From an uncultured Spartobacteria bacterium (GTDB lineage: Bacteria; Verrucomicrobiota; Verrucomicrobiia; Chthoniobacterales; UBA6821): DNA of 35,446 nucleotides. Position 1 is the stretch's first letter. The number at the start of each line of letters is the position of its first letter. The stretch is taken from contig CAINEX010000001.1 in the NCBI GenBank assembly GCA_903847935.1, positions 1 to 35,446 on the forward strand, in the 5' to 3' direction. A program made the position numbers and the translations under genes. Below the pieces are notes generated by a model. The model searched no databases. It saw only the letters and a list, made by a program, of their open reading frames with translations, and was not told the origin of the DNA. Shown here piece after piece: positions 1 to 8,245 of this stretch.

Positions 1-1127
1 ATATTACGGAAGGTGATGTTTTGGTACATCGGGGTCAATTCCGTCACATCGTTGGAGGGATAGGTCGCCGCATCCGTGGAGGTAAGATTTTTCAAATCCC
101 TGAATTTCTTATCTTTTGCATGGTAGGATCCGTAAATCAGAATCGGCGTACCCACATTCGTCATGCGCAAATTATTATAGATCAGGTCGTGGACAAGACC
201 TCCGCGATCTCGGTCAGATTTAATGCGGATGCCATATTCGGTATTGTTGAACGTGCAATCTGTGACCGTGATATTGGACACCCAACCCTGGGTGTAGCTT
301 CCAATGGAAAGTCCGTGCCCCGTACCGTAGGTGCAATTGGTGATCAGCACGTTCCCCGTGTGGCCGCCGCATGTAAAATTGTCGTCCCCCACACTCACGT
401 TGCAGTCCCGGATAAGAATATTATTCCCGCTGACATCGCAGGCATCGGTATTATGGCTGGGAGTGATCGGGTCCGTGGATGAGGGTGCCTTGATTGTAAC
501 GCCACGTACGGTCACATTATCCGATCGGACAGCGATATGAAACATCGGTGAGTTTTGCAGATGTACCCCTTCGATCAGCACCCGATCGCATTTACTGAGT
601 TTGATCATGATGGGGCGTTTGATTGTTTTGTCGGTTTTCGCGAAGGGCCACCAATCTGCCCCCTGACCATCAATCGTTCCGCTTCCGCTAATTGCCACAT
701 CATGCAGATTTTCACCACTGATAAAATTAAACGCACCATTGGAGAGAGGTGGGTATTGCTTCATTGGTAACATTTTGACGATCGCTCCTTCTTTGAGCCG
801 CAGGTTGACCTGACTCGCAAGCACGACCGGACCGGAGAGATAAGTGCCTGCTGGAATCTCGACAATACCTCCACCCGCACGAGCGGCCGCATTGATGGAT
901 TCCTGGATTGCCTTTGTCTCAACTCTCACCCCATTGCCGATCGCGCCATAGTCTTTGACGTTGAAAACCTTGGTCGGAATAATTGGCTGCGTGGGATTCA
1001 CGACTGCAAAGGCGACTTGAAGCGATGAAGCATACAGCAGGATCTGGAGTAACCCCGATTTTTTCAAATCCCGAATAAATCGACCAAATGGACTGCAAAG
1101 CATCAGTTCGTAGGGGTAGGGGTTCAT
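1..1127 (-). CDS. GH28 polygalacturonase-family secreted glycoside hydrolase (3' end outside the window)
   Basis: The frame runs open from an ATG at 1127 through the left edge (375 complete codons, no stop), so the C-terminus is missing. Residues 1-41 form an unusually long signal peptide: basic and polar head, hydrophobic stretch around 25-40, cleavage probably after AFA. Residues 55-115 are the family's N-terminal signature (VKDYGAIGNG, GGGIVEIPAGTYLSG). The GH28 active-site blocks follow in order: NTD at 226-228, GDD at 247-249, GHG at 270-272 and RIK at 301-303, on a right-handed beta-helix. The family hydrolyses alpha-1,4-galacturonosyl or related links in pectin or rhamnogalacturonan; the exact substrate is not readable. 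It should act in the periplasm or outside and complements the uronate operon at 1964-11688. An in-frame GTG lies only ten bases away in another frame; the ATG is the one that gives the signal peptide. Confidence 0.9.
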   Translation of the reverse strand, partial: MNPYPYELMLCSPFGRFIRDLKKSGLLQILLYASSLQVAFAVVNPTQPIIPTKVFNVKDYGAIGNGVRVETKAIQESINAAARAGGGIVEIPAGTYLSGPVVLASQVNLRLKEGAIVKMLPMKQYPPLSNGAFNFISGENLHDVAISGSGTIDGQGADWWPFAKTDKTIKRPIMIKLSKCDRVLIEGVHLQNSPMFHIAVRSDNVTVRGVTIKAPSSTDPITPSHNTDACDVSGNNILIRDCNVSVGDDNFTCGGHTGNVLITNCTYGTGHGLSIGSYTQGWVSNITVTDCTFNNTEYGIRIKSDRDRGGLVHDLIYNNLRMTNVGTPILIYGSYHAKDKKFRDLKNLTSTDAATYPSNDVTELTPMYQNITFRN

Positions 1128-1267
1128 TTTGGAACACTTTCTTGATACCTTAAGAAGGCTTTTTTAAGCAACTTTCCCCAAACCTAACTTTCGAACCTGT
1201 GATTTGGGTTCGATAAAAACTAAGAAACAGGTTGCGAACACTTCCATCGTCTCCACTATTATATCTG

Positions 1268-1984
1268 ATGAGAATGCTGAAACAGAATACACTCAGGTTG
1301 GGAGTACTCTCTTCTGCTTGTCTCTCGTTACTTATGATTTTCACGGTTCGTGCGGCCACCCTTGTGGACTTCTCGACAAGTTTTGGTTCCTTTGAGGTAC
1401 AACTTTACGATGACCAAACCCCCGCGACGGTGGCCAACTTCCTCGCGTATGTGGAGAACAACCTCTACGACAACACGATCATCCATCGGAGCATTCCGGG
1501 ATTCATTATTCAAGGCGGGGCCTACTCCCTTTCAGGGAGTCAATTGACTCCCGTGCCCACTTACGCTCCCATTCAGAACGAAGCGGGGATTTCCAACGTG
1601 CGAGGAACCATTGCCATGGCCAAGGTAAGCGGCGATCCCAACAGCGCCACGAGTCAGTGGTTCTTCAACTTGAGTGATAACTCCGCCAATCTTGATGCTC
1701 AGGATGGAGGCTTCACAGTCTTCGGCCAGGTTATAGGAGACGGAATGTCCGTTGTAGACGCTATGGCCGGGGTGCCAACTTATGACGCCTCACAGTATCT
1801 CGGAGGGGATTTCACCGATCTGCCGCTCCTGAACCCCGCCCTCACGCCCGATAATCTGGTAATGATTAATAGTATCGTGGTGGTGCCTGAACCTTCACCC
1901 TACGCACTCTTTTCTATCGGGCTTGCAGGAATGATGCTCATGCCAGCAGGACGCAGAAAAGCGTCACTCACTTCTTTGACCTGA
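1268..1984 (+). CDS. Secreted cyclophilin-type peptidyl-prolyl isomerase with PEP-CTERM sorting signal
   Basis: The protein starts with a signal peptide (hydrophobic segment LGVLSSACLSLLMIF, cleavage near VRAA). A cyclophilin domain follows: the strand that cyclophilins start with (FGSFEVQLYDDQTPATVANFL), the active-site stretch IIHRSIPGFIIQGG with the catalytic Arg, and SQWFFNL plus FTVFGQVI. The C-terminus is a PEP-CTERM tripartite signal: VVPEPSP, a hydrophobic helix, then a basic RR cluster. PEP-CTERM proteins are processed by exosortase and delivered to the envelope or exopolysaccharide. The role would be folding of exported proteins. The ATG at 1268 is chosen because it gives a normal signal peptide; the frame also extends to a TTG at 1232, and 1274 is another ATG. 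A TATTAT hexamer at 1257-1262 sits so close that a leaderless message is possible. The 3' end overlaps the convergent MFS gene by 21 bases. Confidence 0.87.
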   Translation: MRMLKQNTLRLGVLSSACLSLLMIFTVRAATLVDFSTSFGSFEVQLYDDQTPATVANFLAYVENNLYDNTIIHRSIPGFIIQGGAYSLSGSQLTPVPTYAPIQNEAGISNVRGTIAMAKVSGDPNSATSQWFFNLSDNSANLDAQDGGFTVFGQVIGDGMSVVDAMAGVPTYDASQYLGGDFTDLPLLNPALTPDNLVMINSIVVVPEPSPYALFSIGLAGMMLMPAGRRKASLTSLT

Positions 1985-3271
1985 ATCCTCCAAACTTCTG
2001 ATCCTGCCTCCCAACCAGCAGAGGAGAATTATCCCAATGGGCACGAGAGCAACACCCATGAGGAAAACAGGCACATAGCTGGTTCGGCTCAACAAGGGAA
2101 CCAGCCAGGTACTGAAGAGAAGGACTCCCAGCACGGCGCTCATGCCACTGATGCCCGCTACAGTCCCGACTGATTTCCCAGAGTAGAAGTCGCTCGGAAG
2201 AGTCTGGATGTTGTTGATCATGACCTGAAAGCCACAGAGGACCAATGCCATGGCCAGTACGGCGATCCAGGGCTTGCCGGCAAAAGCCGCCAAAATAAAC
2301 CCGGGAAGCGTCATCCCCCCGCCAATGACGATGGCCTGCTTACGGGCCCGATCAACGCTCCATCCCAGACTCATCTTGTGACCCGAATACCATCCCCCAA
2401 ACAGACTTCCAATCACCGCCCCGAGATAAGGCACCCAGGCGAACATCCCGATCTGCTTCACGTCGAAGCCAAAGCGCTCCGCTAGGTAAATGGGAAGCCA
2501 GTTCACGAAAAGCCACCAGATGGGGTCGATGAAGAATCGAGAGAGGAGGATAGCCCAGGTCTGCGGATAAGAGAGGGCCTGACGCCAGTTCAGACCGGGT
2601 GAGGACGTGTCGTTCGGAATATACCCTTCACTCGATGATCCCCCCGCAGATGCGCCTTCGAGGATAAGAGCCCGCTCCTCCGGGGAAATCCAAGGGTGAC
2701 TCCGGGGACCCGAGCGTGCCAAACACCACCATGGGATAATCCAGAGGAGTCCCATGGCACCGATGACGGCAAACGTGGCTCTCCAGCCAAGCCATAAATA
2801 GAGCAGGGCAATCGCCGGCGCGGATACGACTGCACCCAAAGATGCCCCGGCATTGAAGATCCCCTGCGCGAGCGCCCTCTCGTGGCGGGGGAACCACTCG
2901 GCAACGGCCTTGGTCGCTCCGGGCCAGTTGCCTGCTTCGCTGAAGCCGAGTAATCCCCTTGCCATAAGAAGCCCCGACATACTGCGAACCAAGCCGTGAA
3001 GAGCGGCGGCCGTGGACCAGACCGCGATGGTACAAACAAAGCCGATCCGTGTTCCCACCCGGTCAAAGAATCGCCCCGAGAATGCCTGGCCGAAGGCATA
3101 GGCGACCATGAAAACGGAAATGATGGTTGCATAGGCCTCCTTGGAGAGATGCGTCTCCCTCGACATCGCGGGCCACATCACCGCAAGAGAGGACCGGTCG
3201 ATGTAGTTGATGACGGTAGCTACCCCGATCAGCGAGATAATCAACCATCTCAGGCGAGTGCGAAGAAGCAT
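1964..3271 (-). CDS. MFS transporter, hexuronate (ExuT/ACS) type
   Basis: This 435-residue protein has the usual 12 hydrophobic helices of the anion:cation symporter branch of the major facilitator superfamily. Visible family marks are the first-helix NYIDRSSLAVMWP motif, the loop 2-3 motif FFDRVGTRIGF, and GFSEAGNWPGATKAVAEWFP at 109-128, which hexuronate and glucarate transporters share. It should import a monouronate or oligouronide across the inner membrane with protons. It is the last gene of the minus-strand uronate operon, 57 bases after the KdgF-like cupin gene, and is paralogous to the transporter at 9281-10927. Both share the YPQTWA stretch (236-240 region here), but this one lacks the extra central segment. 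The substrate (unsaturated uronate, galacturonate or KDG) is inferred from the neighbours. Confidence 0.88.
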   Translation of the reverse strand: MLLRTRLRWLIISLIGVATVINYIDRSSLAVMWPAMSRETHLSKEAYATIISVFMVAYAFGQAFSGRFFDRVGTRIGFVCTIAVWSTAAALHGLVRSMSGLLMARGLLGFSEAGNWPGATKAVAEWFPRHERALAQGIFNAGASLGAVVSAPAIALLYLWLGWRATFAVIGAMGLLWIIPWWCLARSGPRSHPWISPEERALILEGASAGGSSSEGYIPNDTSSPGLNWRQALSYPQTWAILLSRFFIDPIWWLFVNWLPIYLAERFGFDVKQIGMFAWVPYLGAVIGSLFGGWYSGHKMSLGWSVDRARKQAIVIGGGMTLPGFILAAFAGKPWIAVLAMALVLCGFQVMINNIQTLPSDFYSGKSVGTVAGISGMSAVLGVLLFSTWLVPLLSRTSYVPVFLMGVALVPIGIILLCWLGGRIRSLEDSGQRSE

Positions 3272-3328
3272 GGGAGGAAGCGTTTCGGGGGCGATCAGAG
3301 GGCTTTTCGGGGACTCAATACCCCGCGA

Positions 3329-3700
3329 TCAAACTCGTGTCCCTACATCTTGGTGCTTGGACAGGAAATCCCGCCGCATGGGTGAGAAGAGATCGATCAC
3401 CACCGAGTCCTCCAGGGCCACCGAGCCATGCTCCACTCCCGGGGGAATGTAGTAGAAATCCCCCGCCCCGAGCACCCGGGACTCTTCGCCGATCTGCACC
3501 TGAACGGATCCTGATCGGACAAAAGCCGCTTGCACATGAGGATGCGCATGCAGAGCACCCACAGCCCCCTTCTTGAATTCCAGGTAGACTGCCATGAGCT
3601 GATCTCCATAGGCCATGATCTTGCGACGCACGCCACCACCGAGATCCTCCCAAGCTATCTCCTCAAACCGGATATAAAGCTGCTCTTTGTGAACGAACAT
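3329..3700 (-). CDS. kdgF: KdgF-like cupin (unsaturated uronate ring-opening)
   Basis: A single-domain cupin of 123 residues. The metal-binding cupin motif 1 is HAHPHVQ (His51, His53, Gln57) and motif 2 contains GDFYYIPPGVEHG with His91. The tail DLFSPMRRDFL resembles the KdgF C-terminus, where an FSP-R-DF motif closes the active site. KdgF converts 4,5-unsaturated galacturonate or the equivalent alginate-derived monouronate to the open-chain 5-keto form, in the cytoplasm. The ATG at 3700 fits the family length; an upstream extension to 3760 would overlap the PL17 gene and is not needed. It lies 10 bases after the PL17 lyase gene, which produces exactly this kind of unsaturated monomer. The function is an inference from motif plus context, and other small sugar-binding cupins are possible. 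Confidence 0.8.
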   Translation of the reverse strand: MFVHKEQLYIRFEEIAWEDLGGGVRRKIMAYGDQLMAVYLEFKKGAVGALHAHPHVQAAFVRSGSVQVQIGEESRVLGAGDFYYIPPGVEHGSVALEDSVVIDLFSPMRRDFLSKHQDVGTRV

Positions 3701-3710
3701 CGGCGGGGAG

Positions 3711-5945
3711 CTATTCTTTGACAATCTTCGCGGGCCCAACCCAGGAGAATGTCTTCTCATCCGCCTTCACCAAGTGCTTGGCAGAGGGGTCGGGCGAATC
3801 GTTGGCGATCAGAAGAGTCCATCGGATCCCCCTCTCACCGGTGATCCGGACCACGGTCCCCTCACCCGTGGAGGCAAGCACCATTACGCTCCGAATAACG
3901 GGGAAACTCCCGGAGGTGCTTTCCTTGGCACCGTCAAAGGAGCCGTGGGGTTCGATAGCGGAGGCGAAGACATGGTTGGTGGCTTTCTGGCGGAGGATAA
4001 TCGCCGGTTCATGACGCAGGTTGAAGTTCGGATCATTCGCACCGATCCTCGTGAAGAAGACTTGCGTCGAGGGATCCGCCGCAGAGGTGATGGTGTAGTA
4101 GCGGTTCCCATCGAGCCATGTGAAGCTGAGCGATCCGGCCTTCTCCGTGCTCTCCGTGATTGCTCCCTCGGACTCCACCCAAAGGTGCTGGTAGCCGTTG
4201 CCCTCACCAAGGGGATGCTGCTCGGTCAGGTGAGGAGTCCGTGTGAGATTGCTCTCCATAAACTGCCCCATGAAATGGAAGGGGTAATCGTACAGATGCT
4301 CCTTCTCCGAAGAGAGGCGGAAGACATCAAGGATGACGGGGTGATCGAGTGCCTTGTCCCTGACCATCGCCACAGTCCGCCTCATGGCAACTCCGGGCAC
4401 CGCCGTGGTATCCGTGGCGCTCATGACCTGGAAGTCGGGGTCCGGAGTCTGGAAAAACCCCTTGGCGGAATGGAGGCTCTTGGCGGTGTTGTAATTGCCG
4501 CTGTAGTGAGAAGATTCATCCACAACGACCGTATTGTGGGCGATCGTCTGCTTGGCGTAAGTTTCATTCTCAGGGAGGTAGCGCCCCCCAAATTTCTGTT
4601 CCACGTTCACGAACCGGACGGATCCGTAATCAGTGAGAATTTCTCTGCCCTGATCGTAATATTCGAGCGCCAGCTTGTCATAATGACCATGGCCCATACC
4701 GAGCGATGTGTACTTCATCACGGCAACCGAGAGATCTTTGCCCAATCCAGATCGAAGGATTCCGATACCTCCCCCGCTGCCTTCAGGGCCATCGGAATAC
4801 TCCACACTCGCATAAGGAAATGGAGGCGGATTGGGAGTTGCGGCGAGGGCCAGAGCGACAACCTGTCCGGCAAGATCAAGGGAGACCCTTCCTTCCGCGA
4901 GCACGATGGAGAGCAGGGAGGGATCGTGTCCGTAGCGGGTGTAGGCTTCGTTTACTGGTAAGATGACAGAACCGCTTCGGTAGTTCATCTCTTTCATGGA
5001 GTCATTCAGGGGGAAAAAGTTCCCCTCGGAATCGGTCTGCTGAAGAAGAGCAAAGAGCGATTTCCTAAGGATCTCTCCATGCCGCTCGAACACCTTCAGT
5101 TCCGGTTGATTATTCTGAATTACCTCGGCAAAGATGAAAAACGGCATGAGGGCGTAGCGCGCGTAATAGGGGCCCTCGCAATAATATCCGTCCGGCGAGA
5201 AAAGCTCCTCCATCTGTCGGAAGAACCCAGCGGAACCATCCATCTTGGTTCCGTACAGGGCCTTCTTCACGATGGACTGGTCTCCCATGACGTAACCGGC
5301 CATCCCGACGGCGGAGACAAACCACGTGGCATGATTGTGCATGATATTGAATTCTTTCCCGTGAATCTCGCTGATGAATTGCACCATGGGACGGAAGATG
5401 TTGGTTTCAAATCGCGTCCGTTCCTCAGGGGACAGTGTCTCATAGATGCAGTCGTAAGCCTGGCTCACATCGACAAGCCAGTTTGCCTCATTGAGCGGTT
5501 GCCAGAAGAGTCGTCCGGGATTGTTCTCCTTGGATGCCGGATGGACTCCCAACGTCGGATAAAGTTTCGCATAGCTCTCCAGACGCGCCTTCACGAAGGC
5601 GGCGTACCGGGTATCCCCCGTAACCTGATAGAGAAATCCGGCATTCCTCATCTCGGACTCGTTGCGGGCATGACGTTGCTGCGTCGGTCCGGAGGCATCC
5701 TTCGGAACCGGAACATCCGGAGAATCATTAAGAATCTTGTCGAGGGAGGCCTTGGTCTCCGCCAAGGAGGCATCAAAGAGAGGTGCCTTGCCGAGGTTGG
5801 CTCGTATCAAGGCAACTCCATCGGGGGTAAGCATCAGGCGGGGATGCTGCGCCGGTGCCAGAGAAGTCGGATCCCCCATGGCAAGCGGGGGAAAGGTCGC
5901 AAGTGATGCAAGCCCAAGGGCCAGCGCAAACAGGTTCTTGATCAT
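3711..5945 (-). CDS. PL17 exo-acting oligoalginate lyase (heparinase II/III fold)
   Basis: This 744-residue secreted protein begins with a signal peptide (MIKNLFALALGLASLATFPP, cleavage near AMG). Residues about 40-350 form the alpha-toroid alginate lyase domain and about 380-744 the heparinase II/III-like beta-sandwich. The PL17 catalytic signatures are present: the NH pair in MHNHATWF (Asn204, His205), GYYCEGPYYARYAL (Tyr260/261), GMGHGHYDKL (His419, His421), RYLPEN (Tyr456) and TIAHNTVVV (His470). PL17 enzymes remove unsaturated monouronate (DEH) from the ends of alginate oligomers by beta-elimination. The length matches the family. The downstream KdgF-like cupin and the upstream SDR are the enzymes expected to use its product. 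No endo-acting alginate lyase (PL5, PL6, PL7) is seen in the window, so oligomers must come from elsewhere. Residue correspondence to Alg17C is from memory. Confidence 0.9.
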   Translation of the reverse strand: MIKNLFALALGLASLATFPPLAMGDPTSLAPAQHPRLMLTPDGVALIRANLGKAPLFDASLAETKASLDKILNDSPDVPVPKDASGPTQQRHARNESEMRNAGFLYQVTGDTRYAAFVKARLESYAKLYPTLGVHPASKENNPGRLFWQPLNEANWLVDVSQAYDCIYETLSPEERTRFETNIFRPMVQFISEIHGKEFNIMHNHATWFVSAVGMAGYVMGDQSIVKKALYGTKMDGSAGFFRQMEELFSPDGYYCEGPYYARYALMPFFIFAEVIQNNQPELKVFERHGEILRKSLFALLQQTDSEGNFFPLNDSMKEMNYRSGSVILPVNEAYTRYGHDPSLLSIVLAEGRVSLDLAGQVVALALAATPNPPPFPYASVEYSDGPEGSGGGIGILRSGLGKDLSVAVMKYTSLGMGHGHYDKLALEYYDQGREILTDYGSVRFVNVEQKFGGRYLPENETYAKQTIAHNTVVVDESSHYSGNYNTAKSLHSAKGFFQTPDPDFQVMSATDTTAVPGVAMRRTVAMVRDKALDHPVILDVFRLSSEKEHLYDYPFHFMGQFMESNLTRTPHLTEQHPLGEGNGYQHLWVESEGAITESTEKAGSLSFTWLDGNRYYTITSAADPSTQVFFTRIGANDPNFNLRHEPAIILRQKATNHVFASAIEPHGSFDGAKESTSGSFPVIRSVMVLASTGEGTVVRITGERGIRWTLLIANDSPDPSAKHLVKADEKTFSWVGPAKIVKE

Positions 5946-5977
5946 TGTTCCGGGGGGGGCGGAATATCGTTGCCGGA

Positions 5978-6745
5978 TTACGAGAAAAAGATGCCTCCGT
6001 TGATTTCGACCGACTCACCATTGATGAACGATGATCTGGGCGAGGCAAGGAATGCCGTCAACTCCGCAACTTCCTCGGAAGTTCCTTCACGACCGACCGG
6101 CGTCATGGAGGCAACGCGTTCGCGCACCTCGGGCTTAGTGAACGTGTCATGAAATTTGGTTGCGATCATGCCTGGCGAGACCGAGTTGACGCGGATCCGT
6201 CGGGAAGCCAGCTCCTTGGCAAGGGCTCGGGAGTAGTTGGCCACACCGGCCTTCGCCGCCGCATAGGCGCTGGCCCCCGGTCCCCCTCCGTCACGTCCGG
6301 CCTGGGAGGAGAAGTTGACGATCACGCCGCCATCGGGCATCAGCGGCAAGACCGCCTTGGTAACGAGGAAGACACTCTTGAGATTCAGATCGATGACGGA
6401 ATCCCAATGCGATTCATCCATGTCCAGAATGGTTTTGCGGGCGATCAGGCCACCCGCAACATTCACCAGGATATCGATCCGACCTCCGAATTCCGCAGAG
6501 ACCTGATCCACAACCCGGGCGATGTCTGAAGCGATCACAACGTTTCCCTGCACCGCGATGGCCTTCCCCCCCTTGTCCGTGATCTGGCGGACTGTCTCCT
6601 CGGCCTCCTCAAGGTTGGAGCGGTAATTCACTGCGACGATGGCGCCGAGTTCAGCGAGCCGTACTGAGACGGCCCGACCGATATCACGGGCACCTCCTGT
6701 AACAAGGGCGATTTTTCCGGAGAGTTCGTTACTGGTGGCATTCAT
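5978..6745 (-). CDS. Short-chain dehydrogenase/reductase, probable DEH (uronate) reductase
   Basis: A complete 255-residue classical SDR. The nucleotide-binding motif is TGGARDIG (16-23), the structural motif NVAGG (95-99), catalytic Asn121, Ser147 and the YAAAK motif (Tyr161, Lys165). The C-terminal family signature (ASPRSSFINGESVEINGG) is intact. The Tyr-Arg after the second strand (NYRSN) would suit NADP binding. FabG-like SDRs in alginate and pectin operons reduce the open-chain 4-deoxy-5-hexoseulose uronate to 2-keto-3-deoxygluconate (A1-R, KduD type). Position between the PL17 lyase (32 bases) and the GH gene (24 bases) supports this role. The aspartate in TGGARDIG replaces the more usual glycine or small residue before IG, but this occurs in other members. 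The enzyme is cytoplasmic, with no signal peptide. Confidence 0.85.
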   Translation of the reverse strand: MNATSNELSGKIALVTGGARDIGRAVSVRLAELGAIVAVNYRSNLEEAEETVRQITDKGGKAIAVQGNVVIASDIARVVDQVSAEFGGRIDILVNVAGGLIARKTILDMDESHWDSVIDLNLKSVFLVTKAVLPLMPDGGVIVNFSSQAGRDGGGPGASAYAAAKAGVANYSRALAKELASRRIRVNSVSPGMIATKFHDTFTKPEVRERVASMTPVGREGTSEEVAELTAFLASPRSSFINGESVEINGGIFFS

Positions 6746-6769
6746 GTGGTCGGGATGAGTTATGCAGGG

Positions 6770-8212
6770 TTACTTGTTTGCTTTCTTTCCGTCAAAGTAG
6801 TCCATCAGGGCGAAGACCCGCTCGTTGACCGGCTTCATCATGTCGAGGAGGGTCAGGTAGGGTTGGTAGTCCATGTTCACGATCCCTTTGTTGGAGTCGA
6901 GGTTTGAGGGATCCTCCTTGGCCGAACGGGGATCGTTGTCGGCATAACGGAACCAGTGCCATCCCACGCAGTTCTTGGAACGGAGGAGAGCCAGGGTGAA
7001 GTTCTGGTAGAAAAGTCCCCTCTCCTTCTGGGTGTGAACCAGGAATCCGGCGCCGCTTTTGTTACCTAATCCCGAGTCCATTCCCTTGGCATAGTATTCG
7101 GTGATCAGGATCGGGCGTCCCGACTCACGCGCCCAGGTGGCGATCACGTCCTCCTGGGGGGTCCAGGTGTTGTACCAGTTCACCGAGACCACGTCGCAAT
7201 AGGGGCCGCAGGCGCGGAAGACCTCTGGCACGGGCCGGTCCTCCCCCCAGAATCGGGATCCCAGGAAGAGGTGGTTCGGGTCGTGACGTTTGATCGCGGC
7301 AGAGACAACTCGATAGTATCGGTCGAGAACCACCTTGGTGAAGTCTTTCTCGTCCTGAGGCGTCACCTGAGCCGCCGTGGCATTCTTGCCATGGCGCTCC
7401 CTGAGCCATGCCGTGGCTGCATCATGACCTGAGTCTCCCTCGGGGAGTTGCAGGTAATTGACAAGCTTCCCCATCACGAAGGTGAGTTCGTTGTCGCTAA
7501 AGTAGCCAAGGAGGTAGGGGTCGCCAGCATACGGTTCGATCTTTTCCTTCGCATAGCTGTCACAAAAGGCCTCAAACTTCGGGTGAAAGACGGGGACGCA
7601 ATCGTTCTGGAACTTCATGTGACCCGTTCCCATCCTTGCCCCAAGCTCGTTCTTTGCAAACGTCGCCATGAAACTCAAGATGACGGTGTAGACGGGTCGG
7701 TTCGGTGTCTTGGAAAGCAGCGCATCATCGGACCAACCGCCCGTTCCGTTGAACGAGTATTTCCTTAACAGGGCCATGGTCTCCTTGGCCCAGTTATCCA
7801 GATTCCCAAACTTTGCCTGAAGAGCCTGCTTTGCCGCCTCGCCCTGATTGGGCCTCACACCCGCAACCGCGGTGTCGTAAAACTCATGCCCCTCCGGATC
7901 GATGAACATCCAACGATCGCCTGGTTTTTCAACTCGAAAATACCCGGTTGCTTTGTGAGTGCGGCCCAAGAGGCCGCCGTAATGATCGAATCCTGCATCC
8001 GCAGGCAACGCCGCTGCTCCGGGCCACTGATCGAGAGCGAGCGTTGCACGGGGCTTATACTCTATCTCCTTCTCCCCCACAGCCTGAATGATGATTTCCT
8101 TGTCGGGCAGGGGTCTGGCACTTGGGGATTTGGCGCTACTTGGGGCTTCTTGGCCGAACACATTGGCAGCAAGGGCAATTAAAGAAGCAATCAGGAAGGG
8201 GTTCTGTTTCAT
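6770..8212 (-). CDS. Secreted clan GH-A glycoside hydrolase, beta-agarase (GH50)-like
   Basis: A 480-residue protein with signal peptide (MKQNPFLIASLIALAANVFG, cleavage before QEAP). After a 60-residue linker, residues 88-115 read ATGYFRVEKPGDRWMFIDPEGHEF, the entry strand typical of agarase-like (beta/alpha)8 hydrolases. The two expected carboxylates are visible: Glu242 in GYFSDNELTF (acid/base) and Glu372 in PILITEYY (nucleophile), with VSVNWYNTW between them and WHWFRYADND at 418-427 near the end of the barrel. The layout most resembles GH50, though assignment to a numbered family cannot be made by eye. It may remove neutral or non-uronate residues from the target polysaccharide. ATG 8212 is chosen over a TTG at 8245 because it starts the signal peptide. 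It lies between the SDR and esterase genes in the operon. Confidence 0.8.
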   Translation of the reverse strand: MKQNPFLIASLIALAANVFGQEAPSSAKSPSARPLPDKEIIIQAVGEKEIEYKPRATLALDQWPGAAALPADAGFDHYGGLLGRTHKATGYFRVEKPGDRWMFIDPEGHEFYDTAVAGVRPNQGEAAKQALQAKFGNLDNWAKETMALLRKYSFNGTGGWSDDALLSKTPNRPVYTVILSFMATFAKNELGARMGTGHMKFQNDCVPVFHPKFEAFCDSYAKEKIEPYAGDPYLLGYFSDNELTFVMGKLVNYLQLPEGDSGHDAATAWLRERHGKNATAAQVTPQDEKDFTKVVLDRYYRVVSAAIKRHDPNHLFLGSRFWGEDRPVPEVFRACGPYCDVVSVNWYNTWTPQEDVIATWARESGRPILITEYYAKGMDSGLGNKSGAGFLVHTQKERGLFYQNFTLALLRSKNCVGWHWFRYADNDPRSAKEDPSNLDSNKGIVNMDYQPYLTLLDMMKPVNERVFALMDYFDGKKANK

Positions 8213-8245
8213 CGGTTTCTGACGTGGCGATACCAGAGGGCGCAA

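Noticed and set aside
21-770. Plus-strand open frames at the left edge
   Set aside because: They are the complementary strand of the GH28 gene, whose four catalytic blocks are clear on the minus strand.
3774-4961. Plus-strand open frame of 395 codons
   Set aside because: Lies wholly antisense to the PL17 lyase, whose catalytic motifs are intact; the antisense product is Arg/Gly-rich with no recognisable motif.
5079-5906. Plus-strand open frame of 275 codons
   Set aside because: Antisense to the N-terminal half of the PL17 lyase; a shadow of GC-rich codon use.
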